The notes: a model not told the origin generated them from the letters alone. Shown: positions 10,152-23,609, counted from the first letter of the stretch. The stretch: DNA of 64,000 nucleotides from Blumeriella jaapii (GCA_009599575.1 VWND01000010.1:124001-188000), one strand, 5' to 3'. Made by a program: numbers and translations.

Positions 10152-13090
10152 CTACAAGCCGTTCTGCTGCTTGAATTTGTCCCAGCCCTCGTTCAGGGTG
10201 GCAAAGACCAGGGCCGCGATCATCTTGACCTCGGTGCTCGCGTCTTGCGGCAGCTATGCATGCACACGCGGGTGTCAGCCACTCCGGTCCACGGTATAGA
10301 AGCGCCAGGCCAGGGGGGAACGTGGATGGCACGCTATAGCTAGGAGAGGAAGAGGAAGAGAGCAAAGGCCAAACGTACCTTATCCGGATGCGTCTTCCCA
10401 ATCGCCTTCATGTAATTGATCTTGACCTTGGAATTGACCACCAACTCATGCATGCCGACCTTCTTCCACCCGCTGCCCTCCCACATGACGCTGTCCAGGC
10501 TGCCGATCAGCGCGCGCAGGTTATCCTCCTTGCCGTTCTTCCAGTTCCCGACGCGCTCGTGCACCTTGTCGCTCAGCGCGAATTTCTCGTCATCCGCCTT
10601 CTCCGCGTTGGCGTTGGCTTCCCGGAGGCGCTTCACCGCAGCGGAGTCCCCGCCGGCGCCGGCGCCCAGCTCTGAGAGGGCTGATGGGCGCGGAGCCTGC
10701 GGGCGGGGAGTGGGGCGTGGCGTGGAAGAGGGCGCGGGTTTGGGCGCGAGGGCTTTCTCGCAGCGCGTGCGGCCTTGGATGGCGGTTGCGCCGCCCACGC
10801 TGTGCTCGACGCACAGTTTCCAGACGTCGCCGGCGTTCTTCCACTGCTCCATCTGCTCCAGCGCTTCGGCTTTCCGCATCAGTGCTTTGCCGTAGAACTC
10901 TTTCATGTCTTTAGAACCATTGCCGTCGCCCGGCCCGAGATCGATGGTCTCGCCGTCGCCGCGGGAGACACCGATGATGGAGAGGGCGGTGTCGGAGTCC
11001 GCGACGGCAGCTTTGGGGACACCGGTCTTGAGTGAGGTCAGGGCCCGGTTACACAGCAGCAGGATGGTGATAGGGTGCGAGGGAGGCACGGCAGAGAGGG
11101 AGGAGGTATAGGAGGCATGGGCCGAAGCATAATCGCCGCGCTTGAAGTGTGCGGCTCCTGCGAGCCGATGTTGATTCGAGCTCGCGAGGGCAGTCGGAGA
11201 CAGGGTCGGTATTTGACGGGTGGGCGCTTTGGGTCGGGTGGGTATTGGCGCGGATGGTTTGGAGGGAGCGGGAGATGGACGTTGCGATGTTCTCGGCGGA
11301 GCGGATTTTGAAGGAGCTGGTCCTGCGAAAAGGTCGACATCGGGCTCAGGTGCTGGTTGAGGCGTGACTTTCCTCCTCCTCGAAGGACTCACATATGCTT
11401 GTGCGGACTGCTCCTCAACCGCCTGCTTCGTCACACGCAGCCGTGGATCAGGAGGAGCCTGCTGCCATTTCGGAGTTGCACTGCTCCGACCCGGTCGCTC
11501 AGATCTCTCGAGCGGCGGCGGCGGCATGGCAGGCGACTGGTCACGTGACGAGTTCGAGCTTGCCGAGAATCGTGGTTCAGGGGCTCTCGCTTTGCGAGGC
11601 GGAGGTCTCCCACCCCCTTCGAGCATGAGAGCCTCGTCCGTAACATCAGCAGTCGGCTGGCTCTTCCTGGCCCGACCCTCGGCCGCGGCTCTCCGGTCGG
11701 CGTGTTCGCGCTCGGCAGCCTCTCGCATCCATTTCGGCTGGCTTGGGTCGGTATCCTGCTGAAAATCATTCATGGCTTGGGCGACCTTCTTCTGCGAAGT
11801 CTTCCAGAGCGAGTTGGCCGTCTTGAAGAGGTTGCTGCCCACAGCAGCCGCCTGCTTCGCGAGATCCGAGTCGGTGCTTGGCGATTGGTTGCTGTCCCGT
11901 CGATTTCGTGACCCGTCTCTCTCCTCGTGCATCCAAGCAGGACCATCTCTCCTCCCCAGATCCCTTGGCTTTGCCCTCCTCTCCCCGTGGGAAGCACCAT
12001 TTCTACTCGTGTCGCGGCCCCCCTGCTGCTTCTGTTTCGCTTGCCGGTGTGCATCATTCAAGATCCAGCCCACCGCAGCCTGGATATCCAGTCCGGATCC
12101 GCTCTCTGTCAAGGCCATTCTCGATTGCTCGGCCGAAAAGCCCATGTCCACCAGCTCCGCAACAGCCCTGTCCCACGGATCGTCCCCGCCGTCCCGTTCC
12201 GGCGCCGGTTCAGGCTCGGGCTCGGGCACAACCTCCCGAGCCGGACTCCTCCTCCTCACCTCCTCCACGGGCTTGCCAAGATCCCCAAGAAAGTCGTCAT
12301 CATCCCCCGTGCCCAGTACAGGCGCCTGTCTCGAGCTTGGCTTCATAGTCCCCAGTCCGAAGGGATCGTCATCACTCGCCAGTCCCCCCAAACTCTCGCT
12401 CGGCTCCCAGGCATTTGGGCTCGTCAGATCCAGCGGTTGGGCTGCAGGCTGCGCAGGCGCAGAGGGCGTACTCCGGCCGCCCGCGGCCCCTGAAGAAGGG
12501 GGAGGGTAATAACTCGACCGGTCAACCGGGGCCTCTTTGTTGAACGCCGCGAACAGATCCTCCTCCTCCTCTTCCTCCGGCCCCGCGTGTCCGCTCAGCG
12601 GGCTCGGCTGCCTCGCAAGACTCGCGGGCAGAGGAGCCAAGCTCGGCGAGCCGCCTCTCGAAGTCGCAGGCTGCGCCTGCGAGCCCAGCCCATCCCACGC
12701 GCTCCCCACGCCTCCAAAGTGCCTGTCCAGCGCGCTCCGCTTCTCATCCTCCTTCGCCCGCTTCTCGGCTTGCAACTTCTCCTGCTGCTGCTGCAGCGTC
12801 AGGGTACCGGCCGCCTTCGAGCTCCCGAAGGAGACGAGGTTCGAGAAGGAGTCTGTGGCGGGCAATTTGGCCGCGGGCGCGAAAGGCTTCGAGGAGGGTT
12901 TGAGGCCAGCGCCTGGCGCGACGGGGGTGCTGCGGCCGGAGCTGTACGGCTGGAGGTGCTGTTGGGTGGGAGGAGGGGTTGGGCGCAGCGAGGGGTAGTA
13001 GTTCCCGGTGCCGGTTCCTGGGTTGGGCTTGTTGATTTGGGAGCTGGAACTGGTGGTGGCGGACCAATCGAGGCCGTTCAGATCATCCAT
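10152..13090 (-). CDS. SWA2: Auxilin-like clathrin-uncoating J-protein (UBA-TPR-DnaJ)
   Basis: Two exons, 10379-13090 and 10152-10253; a 125-nt intron (GTACGT...CTATAG region) splits the J domain directly after HPDK. Product 937 residues from ATG 13090. Residues 1-300 are disordered, Gly/Ser/Pro-rich, with acidic DLF and DPF-type clathrin/adaptor-binding motifs (EEEDLFAAF near 175-183, DDPFGLG near 241). A UBA domain lies at about 304-348 (VAELVDMGFSAEQSRMAL). A TPR-like helical region follows at about 640-770 (AGAAHFKRGDYASAHASYTS). The C-terminal J domain (about 860-937) carries the HPDK motif needed to stimulate Hsp70. This order matches yeast Swa2/auxilin, which recruits Hsc70 to strip clathrin from vesicles. 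Without the second exon the J domain loses its last helix (FATLNEGWDKFKQQ), which supports the splice model. Confidence 0.87.
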
Positions 13091-13581
13091 CTCGCGGGCT
13101 GGAGGGCAGGTTCGTACATAGAGCGGTTCTGGAATGGGGGCGTGAGGTCATTGAGGTCGTGAGGTCGTGAGGTCGTTGACACGTGTGTGGGAGAGGACGA
13201 GCAATTGAGATGTTTCCACGTCGAGAGCTTCCAGGTATTTCCAGCCGCGCGGCTATCGGGATAACGTTGTTGCGGAACTCGTCACGTGAGGGTTTTCCCA
13301 TTCCGACCGAAGTTTCTCGCTTCCCAATACCGGACTCACTCTCCTCTCGTCTTCGCTCCTCGAATCGACACCGTGTGAACTATTGTCTATTGCCATCTCA
13401 CAATCACCTAAATCGTTGCCGGATTTCTCAGCCAGCCAGCCAGCCAGCCAGCCTATATCGGTACCGACCTTCCCATACACAGCAGATATCTCTATCTACC
13501 AACCCGTCCCCCGAGCTCCCAGAGTTCCCGCGCGAGACTCACTTTCTCTCTCGCTCTCTCACTCTCTCACTACACATCACC

Positions 13582-13856
13582 ATGGACTCGGCCTCCTCGG
13601 CCTCCTCCTCCTCCTTCATAGACCCCTACCTCGTAAAGCCTCCCCCTCCCCCCCCCCCAACCACCTCCCCCAAGCTAACCACTCCGCTCCCCAGGCCCAC
13701 CTCCCGGCCTTCCTCAAAAACGCGCCCCAGCTCTGGCTCTCCTTCGCCGTCCTCCTCTACGTCCTGGGCCTCGGGCTCGGGCTCACCAACGCGCTGAAGC
13801 GGCAGCGGGTGTCTCTCCGACCGCCGCCACCGGAGCCGGTGCTGGAGCGGGAGTAG
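13582..13856 (+). CDS. Small single-pass membrane protein, 70 residues
   Basis: Two exons, 13582-13632 and 13695-13856. The 62-nt intron has a GTAAAG donor, AGCTAACC branch site and CCCCAG acceptor, and the phase is preserved. The product starts MDSASSASSSSFIDPYL, continues into AHLPAFLKNAPQLWLSFAV, and has one transmembrane helix (about residues 30-50, LSFAVLLYVLGLGLGL) followed by a basic, proline-rich tail. It faces the auxilin-like gene across 491 bp, so the two may share a promoter. Size and topology resemble small mitochondrial or ER membrane subunits, but I recognise no specific family. CT-rich sequence and CACATCACC just before ATG 13582 look like a normal fungal 5' leader. Confidence 0.62.
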
Positions 13857-16800
13857 GGATGGGATGGGATGGGATGGGATGGGATCGAAGGCGGCACGAG
13901 CACGAGCACGCACGCACGCACGCCCTCTGCCGTGGCATCGGCGGACGCGTGACGGATGCGAGGAGAAGAGCCGCCACCGTAGCATGCATGCATGCATGTA
14001 TGTATGTACATACAGCACGTACCGTACCGAATCGCAGCCACGCGTTGCCGCCGTCCGAGAGAGTCCGAGAGGGGTGCTGCACTCCACTCCCGGCACTGCT
14101 GCTTCGCCCTTGACATCAGCGTATGAGTGAGATAGCAGACCGAACCCGGCGTTCGTGGCCAGAGAAGAGAAGAGAAGACATCTCGGCGCCCGTTCGAACG
14201 AAACATTGTGTGGGGATGTTCCGTCCGTGTCTGCGCTCTCAAGCCCGCAAGCCCGCAAGCAAGTGCGTGAATGAACGAATGAACGAATGAATGAATGAAT
14301 GAATGAATGAGGACCGATGCTCTAGCTCGGGTAGCGTCTCGTTGGCTGACTACGGGCACAGCTGGCCGGACTGTTCTTTCTGCCATGTGCATACCGGCGG
14401 TAGGTATGTATGTATGTATGTACATAGTGACGGCTCATTCACGTACAGTGGGCTACTGTACAGTATGTACGTATCCCAACATCCAGGCCGAATGGGTCGC
14501 ACGTGTTCATGCTAGATACCGGTATGTGTGCATACCTAGGTGCTATATCCTCGTCTCTACATACAGTACAGTACTGTACAGTACCACCGTGTACGATGGG
14601 ATGGGAGGGCTGCTTCCGCACCGCCCGACCCTGCCCTTTCTATTCAGGCATTCCGCTTTCTCGTGTCGATCCTGGGCAGGTCTCGCAGGATATTCGGTCT
14701 GGATTAGGGAGCCGAAGGGGGGAAAGAAGAAGAATGGGAGAAGGATGGGAAAAGAATGGGAAAAGAATGGGAAAAGAATGGGAAAAGAATGGGAAAAGAA
14801 TGGGAAAAGAATGGGAAAAGAATGGGAAAAGAATGGGAAAAGAATGGGAAAAAGAATGGGAAAAGAATGGGAAAAGAATGGGAAAAGAATGGGAAAAGAA
14901 TGGGAAAAGAATGGGAAAAGAATGGGAAAAGAATGGGAAAAGAATGGGAAAAGAATGGGAAAAGAATGGGAAAAGAATGGGAAAAGAATGGGAAAAGAAT
15001 GGGAAAAGAATGGGAAAAGGTTGGTATCACAGAGGGGGGGGGGAGGGGACAGGCCAAATAACTGTATTGCAATACAGTCGAGTCGTATTTGGTTGAAATC
15101 CTGTCTACCTAGCCAGCAAGTGATTCTACACATACTGTAGGTTGCAAACGCAGGTTGTATGCAGAGGGAGTCCTTGGCACCACGTGCGTGACAGTCTTGG
15201 CACCACGTGCTTTGCACGCACTCTATCTCGCAACAGAAAAGCATGGGAAAAGAGGGGGAAAAGAAGAAATGGGTAAACTTTTACGAGAAGAACCAGAGAA
15301 GCAAAAGAGTTAATAGCTAAGGACAAGAATGGACAAGATGAGAGATGAAAAAGGAATAGAACGCCGACTTCCTACATACATACAGTACGTACTGTGCTAC
15401 ACAGCACAGCATACTGTACACACAGTACTGTACCAGGGCGCCGCAAAGAGGACGGCGTTTCGCACTACTTGCAGTACAGTCAGTAGCTTTGGGGGTTGCA
15501 ACAGGACCATCGGCGCGATTCATAGTGGAAAGTCTGATCTCGGGACTCGGGGCACGAAGGTTGAGTTCAATGGTGCTCGGATGCATAGGGGTATAACGAA
15601 GTCTAATCATGCTTGAGCAAACAAGAAGCGGAAGAGGAGGGAGAGGGAGAGGGAGAGGAAGGAGAGGAAAAAAAGAAGGAAACGAAAAAGAGAAGGGGAG
15701 AAGCCGACATAAGGAAGAATCCGCAAAAAATGGACAAGCCTGGAGGAGAGGGGAACGATTCCTGTCTAGGAAGAACTGGTGGTGAAAGCAGCGTCGTCGT
15801 CGTCGTTGTCGTCTAGTATACAGTAGTACTGTGCGCATGCATACACACAGTAGTACTGTATGTACATCCGATGGTACAGCATGTACAGGACTGTGGAGCA
15901 TGTACAGTACAGTACAGTACGCCTCTCCGCCATGTGGGCTTGGGCTGGGCCGCATCCCGCTCGGGGGAGGATCAGGTCGGGGGTCGGGGGTCGATATTGG
16001 GTCGATATTGGAGAACAGCAACTCCTGGGCCGGCGATCCGAGGGTCCTCGGGCTCGGACGGATCAGCAGAAGCAGCTGAATGAGGGGATCTGGGTGGTGC
16101 GTGGGTGCGTGGGTGCGTGGGTGCGTGGGTGGGTGGTGCGTGAGTGCGTGCGTGCATGTGAGGATGCGTGCACGCATGCATGCTTTGTACCTTGAGGGAA
16201 CGGATAGATCCAGATGTTGATCGACGGGAATATTGCTGGATGAACGGGGGGGGGGATGGGGGTGGTGAGGAGGGATGGGTGAGGAGGGATGGGTGAGGAA
16301 GAAAGGGTGAGGCAGGCCGATGTTTGGCCTGTGGTGGTGTGGTGGTGGTCGAGGGAGGGATGTGTGTGTGTGTGTGTGTGTACTGTATGTATGTGTATAT
16401 GTACCTATATGTAGGTAGGTAAGGTATGTGTGTGTGTGTATATGTACCTATCTGTAGGTAAGGTATGTATATATGAATGTATATAGAGATCGCATTACCT
16501 GGTGCAGTACAGTACATACAGTACGGTGGCCATGTAAATATCCAGAGATGTTATGCATGTGTATGGATGTACGTATGTGGATGGATGTATATATGTATGG
16601 TAGTGGTAGTATATATATATGGATGTATATATGTATGGATGTATATACTGTATGTGTGTACATCTGTATATGCTTGTGTGTGTACTGTATATGTATGTGT
16701 CTGTAATATGCGCGTGGTTAAATGTGTTGTGTATATACTGAAATTATACCGTCTATGTACCGTATTTCTGCACGTACATGTCCATCTGCACTTCTATGTA

Positions 16801-17829
16801 CCGCCGCATGTTTAAACGTACACCCGGCACACTACACCAAATACACTATTCAACACTATTCCACACTATCCAACACTATTCAACGCGATCCTCCACACTC
16901 CACACTCCCCCCTCGGCCGCGGCATCATTCCACGCCCGCTCGCCGACCGGCGACTGATGGACAGCCGTGCGCAGTGCCGTTCCTGATTCTAACGTGGAGC
17001 GGCCTGAGATGAGGTGGTGAAGTGAAGGCGAACGCTCACGCTCGATGCCACCTCCACTTCCACCTGCTTGCACTGGTCTATTCTCGTTCTCGCTCACTCT
17101 CATTCTCATTCTCTCTTTCTCATCCTCTCTCTCCCTCCCTCCCTCATTCTTCTCTGCTTCCTCTTACTCCTTCTCTCTATCTTCAACGCCTCTTCTCCAT
17201 CTCCATCGCCTCCTCGTCTCCTTCTCCTTCGTCGTCGATCCCACATCGTGGTCCTCGTGGTCCTCGTTGTCCTCGTCATCCACCGCCTCGGTGCAGCGGT
17301 GCTGACATTGCCCCTGTCACGGTCCGGTCGATATTCTCACACAGCGGAGGCATTCGCGAGACTCGATCCATCGCACCAGGAGAAGAAAAGGACCAAAGAA
17401 CCAAGCTTCGATCGTGATTGATCACACGAGATCACCACCACGAGCACGACCACGACCACGACCACTTGCCATACGTTGGTACCACACATACAGTACCATT
17501 CAATACCACCTCCATACACCCTACACCGTCAGCAATCCCGCCCGATAAGATAGCAGGGACCGACACGAACCTCGGCCTCAGCCACAGCCTCAGCCACAGT
17601 CAGAGCTAGAACCTCACAGCCACAACCCCCAGCCTCACATTTCCAGCCTCATCCTCACTCAGCCTTAGCCTCATCCTCAGCCTCATCACTCCACCCACCC
17701 CACTCCGCTCGCGCCCCGGCCCGACTCCTCCTCCGCCCCTGATCTGCTCACACCCCTTATCTTTCCCCCCACTCCACTACCAACTTACCTACACAACTCA
17801 ACTCTTCCCCCAATTCAACCCATTCCATC
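13857..17829. other. 4-kb gene-free, microsatellite-rich spacer
   Basis: No plausible exon on either strand. It contains GGGAT repeats (13856-13885), GAAT repeats (about 14276-14310), many palindromic TACAGTAC/GTACTGTA motifs (14.4-16.6 kb), the 11-bp minisatellite listed separately, GTGGGTGC repeats (about 16100-16140) and a TG/TATG-rich zone (16.35-16.72 kb). From about 17.04 kb it becomes CT-rich and ends in AGCCTCAGCCACAGCC-type repeats, probably the promoter and leader of the next gene. Confidence 0.6.
14747..15019. repeat. 11-bp minisatellite, about 24 copies of GGGAAAAGAAT
   Basis: Near-identical head-to-tail units, with one unit carrying an extra A near 14847. Because 11 is not a multiple of 3, all three frames stay open across it (GKRMGKEWEKN in one direction, SHSFPILFPFF in the other). 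These frames are artefacts. Confidence 0.93.
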
Positions 17830-19644
17830 ATGGGTCTCTTCTCCCGCCGCCGCAAAGGCAACAACAGCAACAACAACTCCTCGGCGACCTCCTCCTCCAA
17901 CAATACATCGTCCCTCGGCGGCATCACCTCGCCATCGTCCCACTCCTCCCAGACCTCGCTCCGCTCGCCCGTCTTCACCAAGATGGGTCCAACCATCCCC
18001 CAGATCCCGCTGCCCAAGGCCCCCGAGCCCAACGTCGATCCCGCCGGCTATCTGAGGAGCATCGGCGCCGTGCGGGAGCGCTGCGCGGCCGTGATGCACA
18101 AGGCGCGTGCCAACCAGCTGCGGCACTTCGACGTCGACATGTCCAAGTTGGAAGATACGACGCGCTTCGTGGTGTCCATTATCAAGGTATGTGTCGTCCC
18201 GCGTCGACGCGTGCCCAACGCCCTCCACCCCGACGGGGGATGTGGGCTGCACCTGGGCGAACTGATCGCCGAGGATATATCGCGAAACGGCACACAGGCT
18301 AATCCAAACCTCCACAGAGAGATTTCTCCGAAAACCTGGCCAGCATCCCTCCCCACGGCCGCTGGCAACACTTCAACGTCGGCGGCCGGGACCGCATCGC
18401 CGAGCTCCAGGAGTCCTGGGGCCCCCGATGCGACCGCTCCGAGCAATGCCGACGCCTGCTCGACCTCTTCATGGTCTCCGTCCTGCTCGATGCCGGTGCC
18501 GGCAACAGCTGGTCCTACAAGAGCAAGGCGAACGGTCGTGTGTACCGTCGCAGCGAGGGGCTGGCCATCGCGAGTCTGGAGATGTTCAAGGCCGGCCGGT
18601 TCAGCAGCAACGAGACGCAACCGCATCAGGTGGACGGAGAGGCCTTGGCCAAGTTGACGCTCGAGAGCATGGCGGCCGGGCTCCAGGTCTCGGAGAGCAA
18701 TCCGATCGCGGGCCTCGAGGGACGCACGGGCTTGTTGATCAGGTTGGCTGATGCCTTGAACAACCAGGCCATGTTTGGGGCGGATGCTCGGCCCGGAAAT
18801 CTGCTTGGTATGCGTTCTTTTCGCCTGTCATGGGGACATCTCTCTTCTCCATCATGCGTGACTTCTCGCCGTCCTTGGACACGCTCCGCTGGATTCCGGC
18901 TGACACGATTCCAGACTACCTCCTTTCCCACCCGTCGACCAAAGCAGCTTCCATCCCCATCGTCCCGCTTCCAACCCTCTGGTCCGTTCTCATCGATGGC
19001 CTCGCCCCCATCTGGCCCCCATCCCGCACCAAGATCGACAACACCTCCCTCGGCGACGCCTGGCCCCTCACCACCCTCCCCCGCACCCCATCCACGCAAC
19101 CCTGGGAGACCATCGTGCCCTTCCACAAACTCACTCAATGGCTCTGCTACTCCCTGATGCAACCCATGCACAAGCTCATCCACATCCATTTCGCGGGTGC
19201 CGAGCTCATGACGGGACTTCCGGAGTACCGCAACGGAGGCCTGCTCATCGACACGGGTCTCTTGACGTTGAAGCGCGACGACGAGAAGCGGGGATTGATA
19301 GCGTACGAGCAGGAGTCGGTGAGAAGCGGCAAGAAGAGCATGGAGGTCGTGCCCATGTTCACGCCGGACGACGACGTCGTCGTTGAGTGGCGAGCGGTGA
19401 CGGTCGGTTTCTTGGATCTGCTGTTGGAAGAGGTCAACAACTCGCTTGGGTTGCAAGGCCCGGATCGGTTGACGCTGCCGCAGATGTTGGAGGCCGGGAG
19501 CTGGAAGGTATGTCTGTCCGGCGACGACTGACTCGGATTTCTCGGCTAATGTGAATACAGGGAGGTCGCGAGATGGCGGAGATCTGCCGTCCCAACACCC
19601 AATGTCCGCCCATCGCCATCCTGAGCGACGGAACGGTCTTTTAA
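17830..19644 (+). CDS. URC4: Uracil catabolism protein 4 (DUF1688)
   Basis: Four exons: 17830-18186, 18318-18807, 18915-19507 and 19561-19644. All introns have GTATGT or GTATGC donors, CTAAT or CTGAC branch sites and CAG acceptors, with consistent phase; product 507 residues. After a Ser/Asn-rich N-terminus (about 1-45), the DUF1688 body begins at YLRSIGAVRERC and includes RWQHFNVGGRDR, IAGLEGRTGLLIRLADAL and a Pro-rich PLPTLWSVLIDGLAPIWP segment. The C-terminus TQCPPIAILSDGTVF comes from the last exon. In yeasts with the URC pathway, Urc4 acts with Urc1 to degrade uracil as a nitrogen source; its exact reaction is not settled. No other URC gene is in the window. Start ATG 17830 is preceded by a long CT-rich leader. 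Confidence 0.88.
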
Positions 19645-21317
19645 TTCCTGATCTTCGGCATTTACGCACTTGCATCTTTGTATCTTCGCTTTCTACGCTT
19701 CCGTTCCTGGGGCTTGTTGCATCTAGACGGGCCAAAAAACGTCATTTTTTTTTTTGATATGTCCCGACCTCACGGGCGCTATCTCTCGCAATGTGGACCG
19801 CTTCCCGGGGCATAGGTTGATGGTGTTGCATTTTCTTTCGACTTCTTCGGCGTGGGCGCGCTGGGCCGCACGTTTATCCCGGAATTGCGTCGTTTGCTTG
19901 CTTGCTTGGAGGAGATGGGGGCTCCCACGATGGGAGAGCAAGGTCTATCAGAGATGAACGGGTGCATAGGTGGGTGGGTAAGGGGGGAAGAGCGACAGGG
20001 GAAGGGAGGTGGGGGTGGAGGGCGGAAGGTGGAAGGAATGTTGACGAGATCGATTAGAGACGACGCGATTGATACCCCCCTTTGGCACGACAATGCATTA
20101 TTCTCTTTTTCCTCTTCCGCTCTGGGGGTTGATTTCCACGACCATGTCTCATTCTCTTTTTCCTCTTTCGCTTCGGGAGTTGATCTTTTCTTCCCCGCCC
20201 TCCGACTCCGGTCTTGACATCCCTGTGGAGGTTCAGCTCCCCACGTTTGCCAGACTGCTCTTGCGCCAGCGAGTGATTCTGCCTCGATCTGCCTCCAGCA
20301 GCCTCTCGAGGCCGCGTCGCGCCGTCCCGGAAGATGGGCTGGGTTTCCGCCGTTTGTTCCGCCGTTCGTTTCGCCGTTCGTACCGCACCTCCCCCGTTCG
20401 GGTCCTTGGATCTTCTTCCTCGCATCTCCGCGCTTCGCTCGACTTAAAACTCATTTCTCCCTCCACAAACCTCGCTGATTCGATGCGCATCTCGCCGATT
20501 ACACATCCACATCCACACCCACATCCACATCCACAGCACAGCACAGTACAGTACACATCAATTCATCCTCGATCCTCGATCCCCGCACCGCGCCTCTTCG
20601 GCTCGTCGTACCGTATGTACTTTCATTCATTCATTACATACATACATACATACATACATACGTACATACAGTACTGCGAGGAAAATCTCAGACGCGCACG
20701 CGCTCGCGCTCTCGTCGGTTTGGGCTGGAGAAGCTGGGTGGGTTTTGGGTTTGGGTTTGGGATTTTGAGGCTTGGATGGGTGGATAGATGGATGGATGGG
20801 TGGGTGGATGGATGGATGGAAGCGTGGTTGACGCGGGTTCGCTCACGGGGGGGGTAGGGGGTTGGGCGTGCGTGGTGCCGTTTAGGAGGAGGAGGAGGAG
20901 TGAGTGGGTGGGTGAGGTACGGTGGAGGAGTGTGTGTGGTGCGGTGGAGTGCGGTGGTGAATCATCATGATCTGTGCTTGGTTTGGATGGCGAGAGGGCG
21001 GGTTATCTACCTACTGCTGGTGCTGGTGATTCCAGCTCGGGAAGTCACCCTCCCTCCTCCCTCCCTCCTCCCTCCCTCCCTGCCTCACGGGAGCCTTCCT
21101 TTTAATGTATATCTGAATGTATATCTGTCTGTATATCTGTATGTCTGTATGTATGTATGCATGTACCTATATGGTGATGTTATAGGTACCTAAGGTAGTC
21201 AGTGTCGAGTACCTACCTAGGTACCTACCTAGCTAATCGTAATCGCTTGTTTATCACTATGGGTTGGTGCCGTTCCTTCTTTTTCTTCTTCTTCTTCTTC
21301 TTCTTCTTCTTCTTCTT

Positions 21318-21349
<32 letters not shown>

Positions 21350-22687
21350 AGCACAGCACAGTACAGTCAGTATCTACCCATTCCCTCAACAGGTAAGTCA
21401 CCCCCCACCACGCGCGGACGCGAATCCACCAGCCCGTTTCCCCGCCTCCTCTATATGTAAATATCAACGTTCAACGTCGCCGTCTGGCAGTTGACACTTT
21501 CTCCCTCGTGGCGCGCGTGTATCAGAGCTACGAAAGCAGACGGCGGGCAGGCAGGCCACTCACGGTGGACGGCTTTGCATCTGGGTTGGGGATGGGCTGG
21601 GTGGGTGGGTGGGGTGGGGAATGAAATGAGTCGCTGTTGGGCTTGGGCTGGCTGGCTGGCTGGCTGGCTGGTCGATTGATTGATTGATCGAAAAGGTGAG
21701 CGGGTGCGGATACACACTTGACAGTCGAAATTGCAATGACAGTGTGTTTTGGGGGGCGAACGTTGATTTGGTAGTTGGAAGTTGCTTTTTGGTTTGATAT
21801 ATGTTTGACTCTTTTTTTTTTTCTTTTTTTTTTTGAGAAGGATGAGGAGGAGGGGGGGAGGGTGTGCGAGCTAGTGCTATGGGAAGAGTAGGAAGAAGTC
21901 AAAGACGATCCATTCTCTGTGCCCTCAAGGCGGTTTATATATACCTAGGTAGGTAGGTAGTTATGGATGTTCTAATACTATGGAAGGTGCGGGCTTTCAA
22001 ATATGAATCATAACATTGATGACTCGTCGTCATCTCGTCATCACGTTCCTTCCGTTGTGTTGAAGGACGCTTATTGCATACCTAGGTAGGTACCTAGGTA
22101 CTTATATTGTGTAACAGCTAACGTGCACCAAAAGATAACTTACTCGAGAAGACTACTCCACAGAGCCACGCAGATTTCTCCGCTCGTGGTTTCGACGGTC
22201 GGGCTTCGTGTGGGATTGCGCGAGTGGCTACCGGTAGGGTGGTATGAAAAGAGGGAAAGGACCAGAAGGAGAATGCGTAAAATGTGTAATCGTGGGCTGG
22301 GATTATCCGGAAAAAAAAAGTACAGGTAGCGTGGTTCGGAAAACGACAGTGCGTTTGGGAATGGCAGCATTGACTGACTTTGTGGATTTATTACAGCGGC
22401 GTTTGTTGTGTTTCTCGATTCGCTTATTTCGCGACGTACGCTGTGCAAATGACGAGGTGTGTATCGCACCAAGTAAGGAGGCGAACAGGACTTTGGATCT
22501 TCGTTTTCGGGTACCGATTTGACGTTCCTCGTTTTCGGGCAGTGCTCGACGGCGAAGCAGAGACTTGTACGACATCCCTGCGGGGGTCACCAGTTGAAGT
22601 GAGATGAATACCTCTCGAGGTGTGCTTGTGTTTCTTAAAACGAACTTTAAGGAAGGAAAGGAATAAGACGCGTACAGGCTGGCTCGT
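19645..22687. other. Gene-free spacer with simple repeats
   Basis: No convincing gene. It contains CATCCA repeats (about 20505-20545), CATA repeats (about 20636-20662), GGAT repeats (about 20775-20820) and repeated ACCTAGGTAGGTACC-type motifs at 21.18-21.24, 21.94 and 22.08 kb. From about 22 kb the composition becomes AT-richer. Confidence 0.5.
21280..21347. repeat. (TTC)n microsatellite
   Basis: About 21 TTC units in a row, directly followed by the palindromic ACAGCACAGTACAG motif seen elsewhere in the window. Confidence 0.9.
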
Positions 22688-22715
22688 GCCCCATGGTGGC
22701 CTTAGGCCACGGGGC
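22688..22715. repeat. Perfect-stem inverted repeat (hairpin)
   Basis: GTGGCC-TTA-GGCCAC with an outer GCCCC/GGGGC pair gives an 11-bp GC stem with a 3-base loop and an ATG bulge on the 5' arm. It stands out in AT-richer DNA. No neighbouring gene ends here, so it is not an obvious terminator. Confidence 0.55.
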
Positions 22716-23609
22716 TACCGCAGGGGGGATGTATGACTAGGTCTCTTTTAGCGGGAGACTGAAAGTGAAAGAGTCAGAAGTATACATGTACAACTACATA
22801 TAAACTAGAATCGATGACGATAAATGTACTGCTGAAATGCAGATGTAGAACGTGGAGGAACCCGTCACTTCGAGCGTGGGGCTTCGTGGTCTCGAAAATC
22901 GAATTGACGAGTTGGTACAGGTCTGAAAACACTAAGCTGAGCATATTCTTGGGCTTCCCGTGGATGCGTTTGGCTTGTTGATATGTGAAATGGAAGATCC
23001 GAAAAAGATGACAACATTTCGCAGGATAACAGCGTGTTGAAATACTAACACCTGGCCTTGGTACCTTGCTCTGCTCTCGCGATATGAGCGGAGCCGTTGT
23101 TGGATATCTGCGGAAAAGAATGGAAGGAAGGGGAATTCCCGAGTCTTAGCAAAGCGAAAGAAGGACATGTTCTCAACTACAAACAAGCGATTAGAATAAG
23201 TGTCTCCAAAATACTTCTCTGATTATTACTCTGGGGATTGTGAAAGACGTGTAGAAGCAGGCCTATTTGTAAAGGTGAGCACAGACCGCAACTGCCTATC
23301 TGGGACATGATCTAGCAATAACAGCAGGTGAAAGAACGACAGTCGAAGTCAAAATACTAGCGCGAATTCGAAAGACGGTAGTATATAAGAGCGGTGCTAC
23401 ACACACAATATGCGACATTCAAAAAGTACGCAAGACAAGTCTATGGAAAGATGGGAATGGAAAGCCACAGAATTCCGATCGAGTTTCAAGAGAATTCAAT
23501 TCTGAGTACACGCATACCAAGCCTTGAGCCAAAGTTATTAGGGACTGTAATCTTTCTACTTTGAAATATCAAAGAGCTTTTGCTAAGCTTTGCTGTCAAT
23601 TTCTGTGGT

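Noticed and set aside
14747..15019. Possible CRISPR-like array
   Set aside because: Units are contiguous without spacers, and the organism is a eukaryote; it is an ordinary minisatellite.
14307..15244. Open frames up to 277 codons on both strands over the 11-bp array
   Set aside because: All derive from the GGGAAAAGAAT minisatellite, whose 11-bp period keeps all frames open.
22688..22715. Hairpin as part of a tRNA or a transposon end
   Set aside because: No second arm, anticodon arm or TTC-box consensus follows, and no partner inverted repeat was seen nearby.
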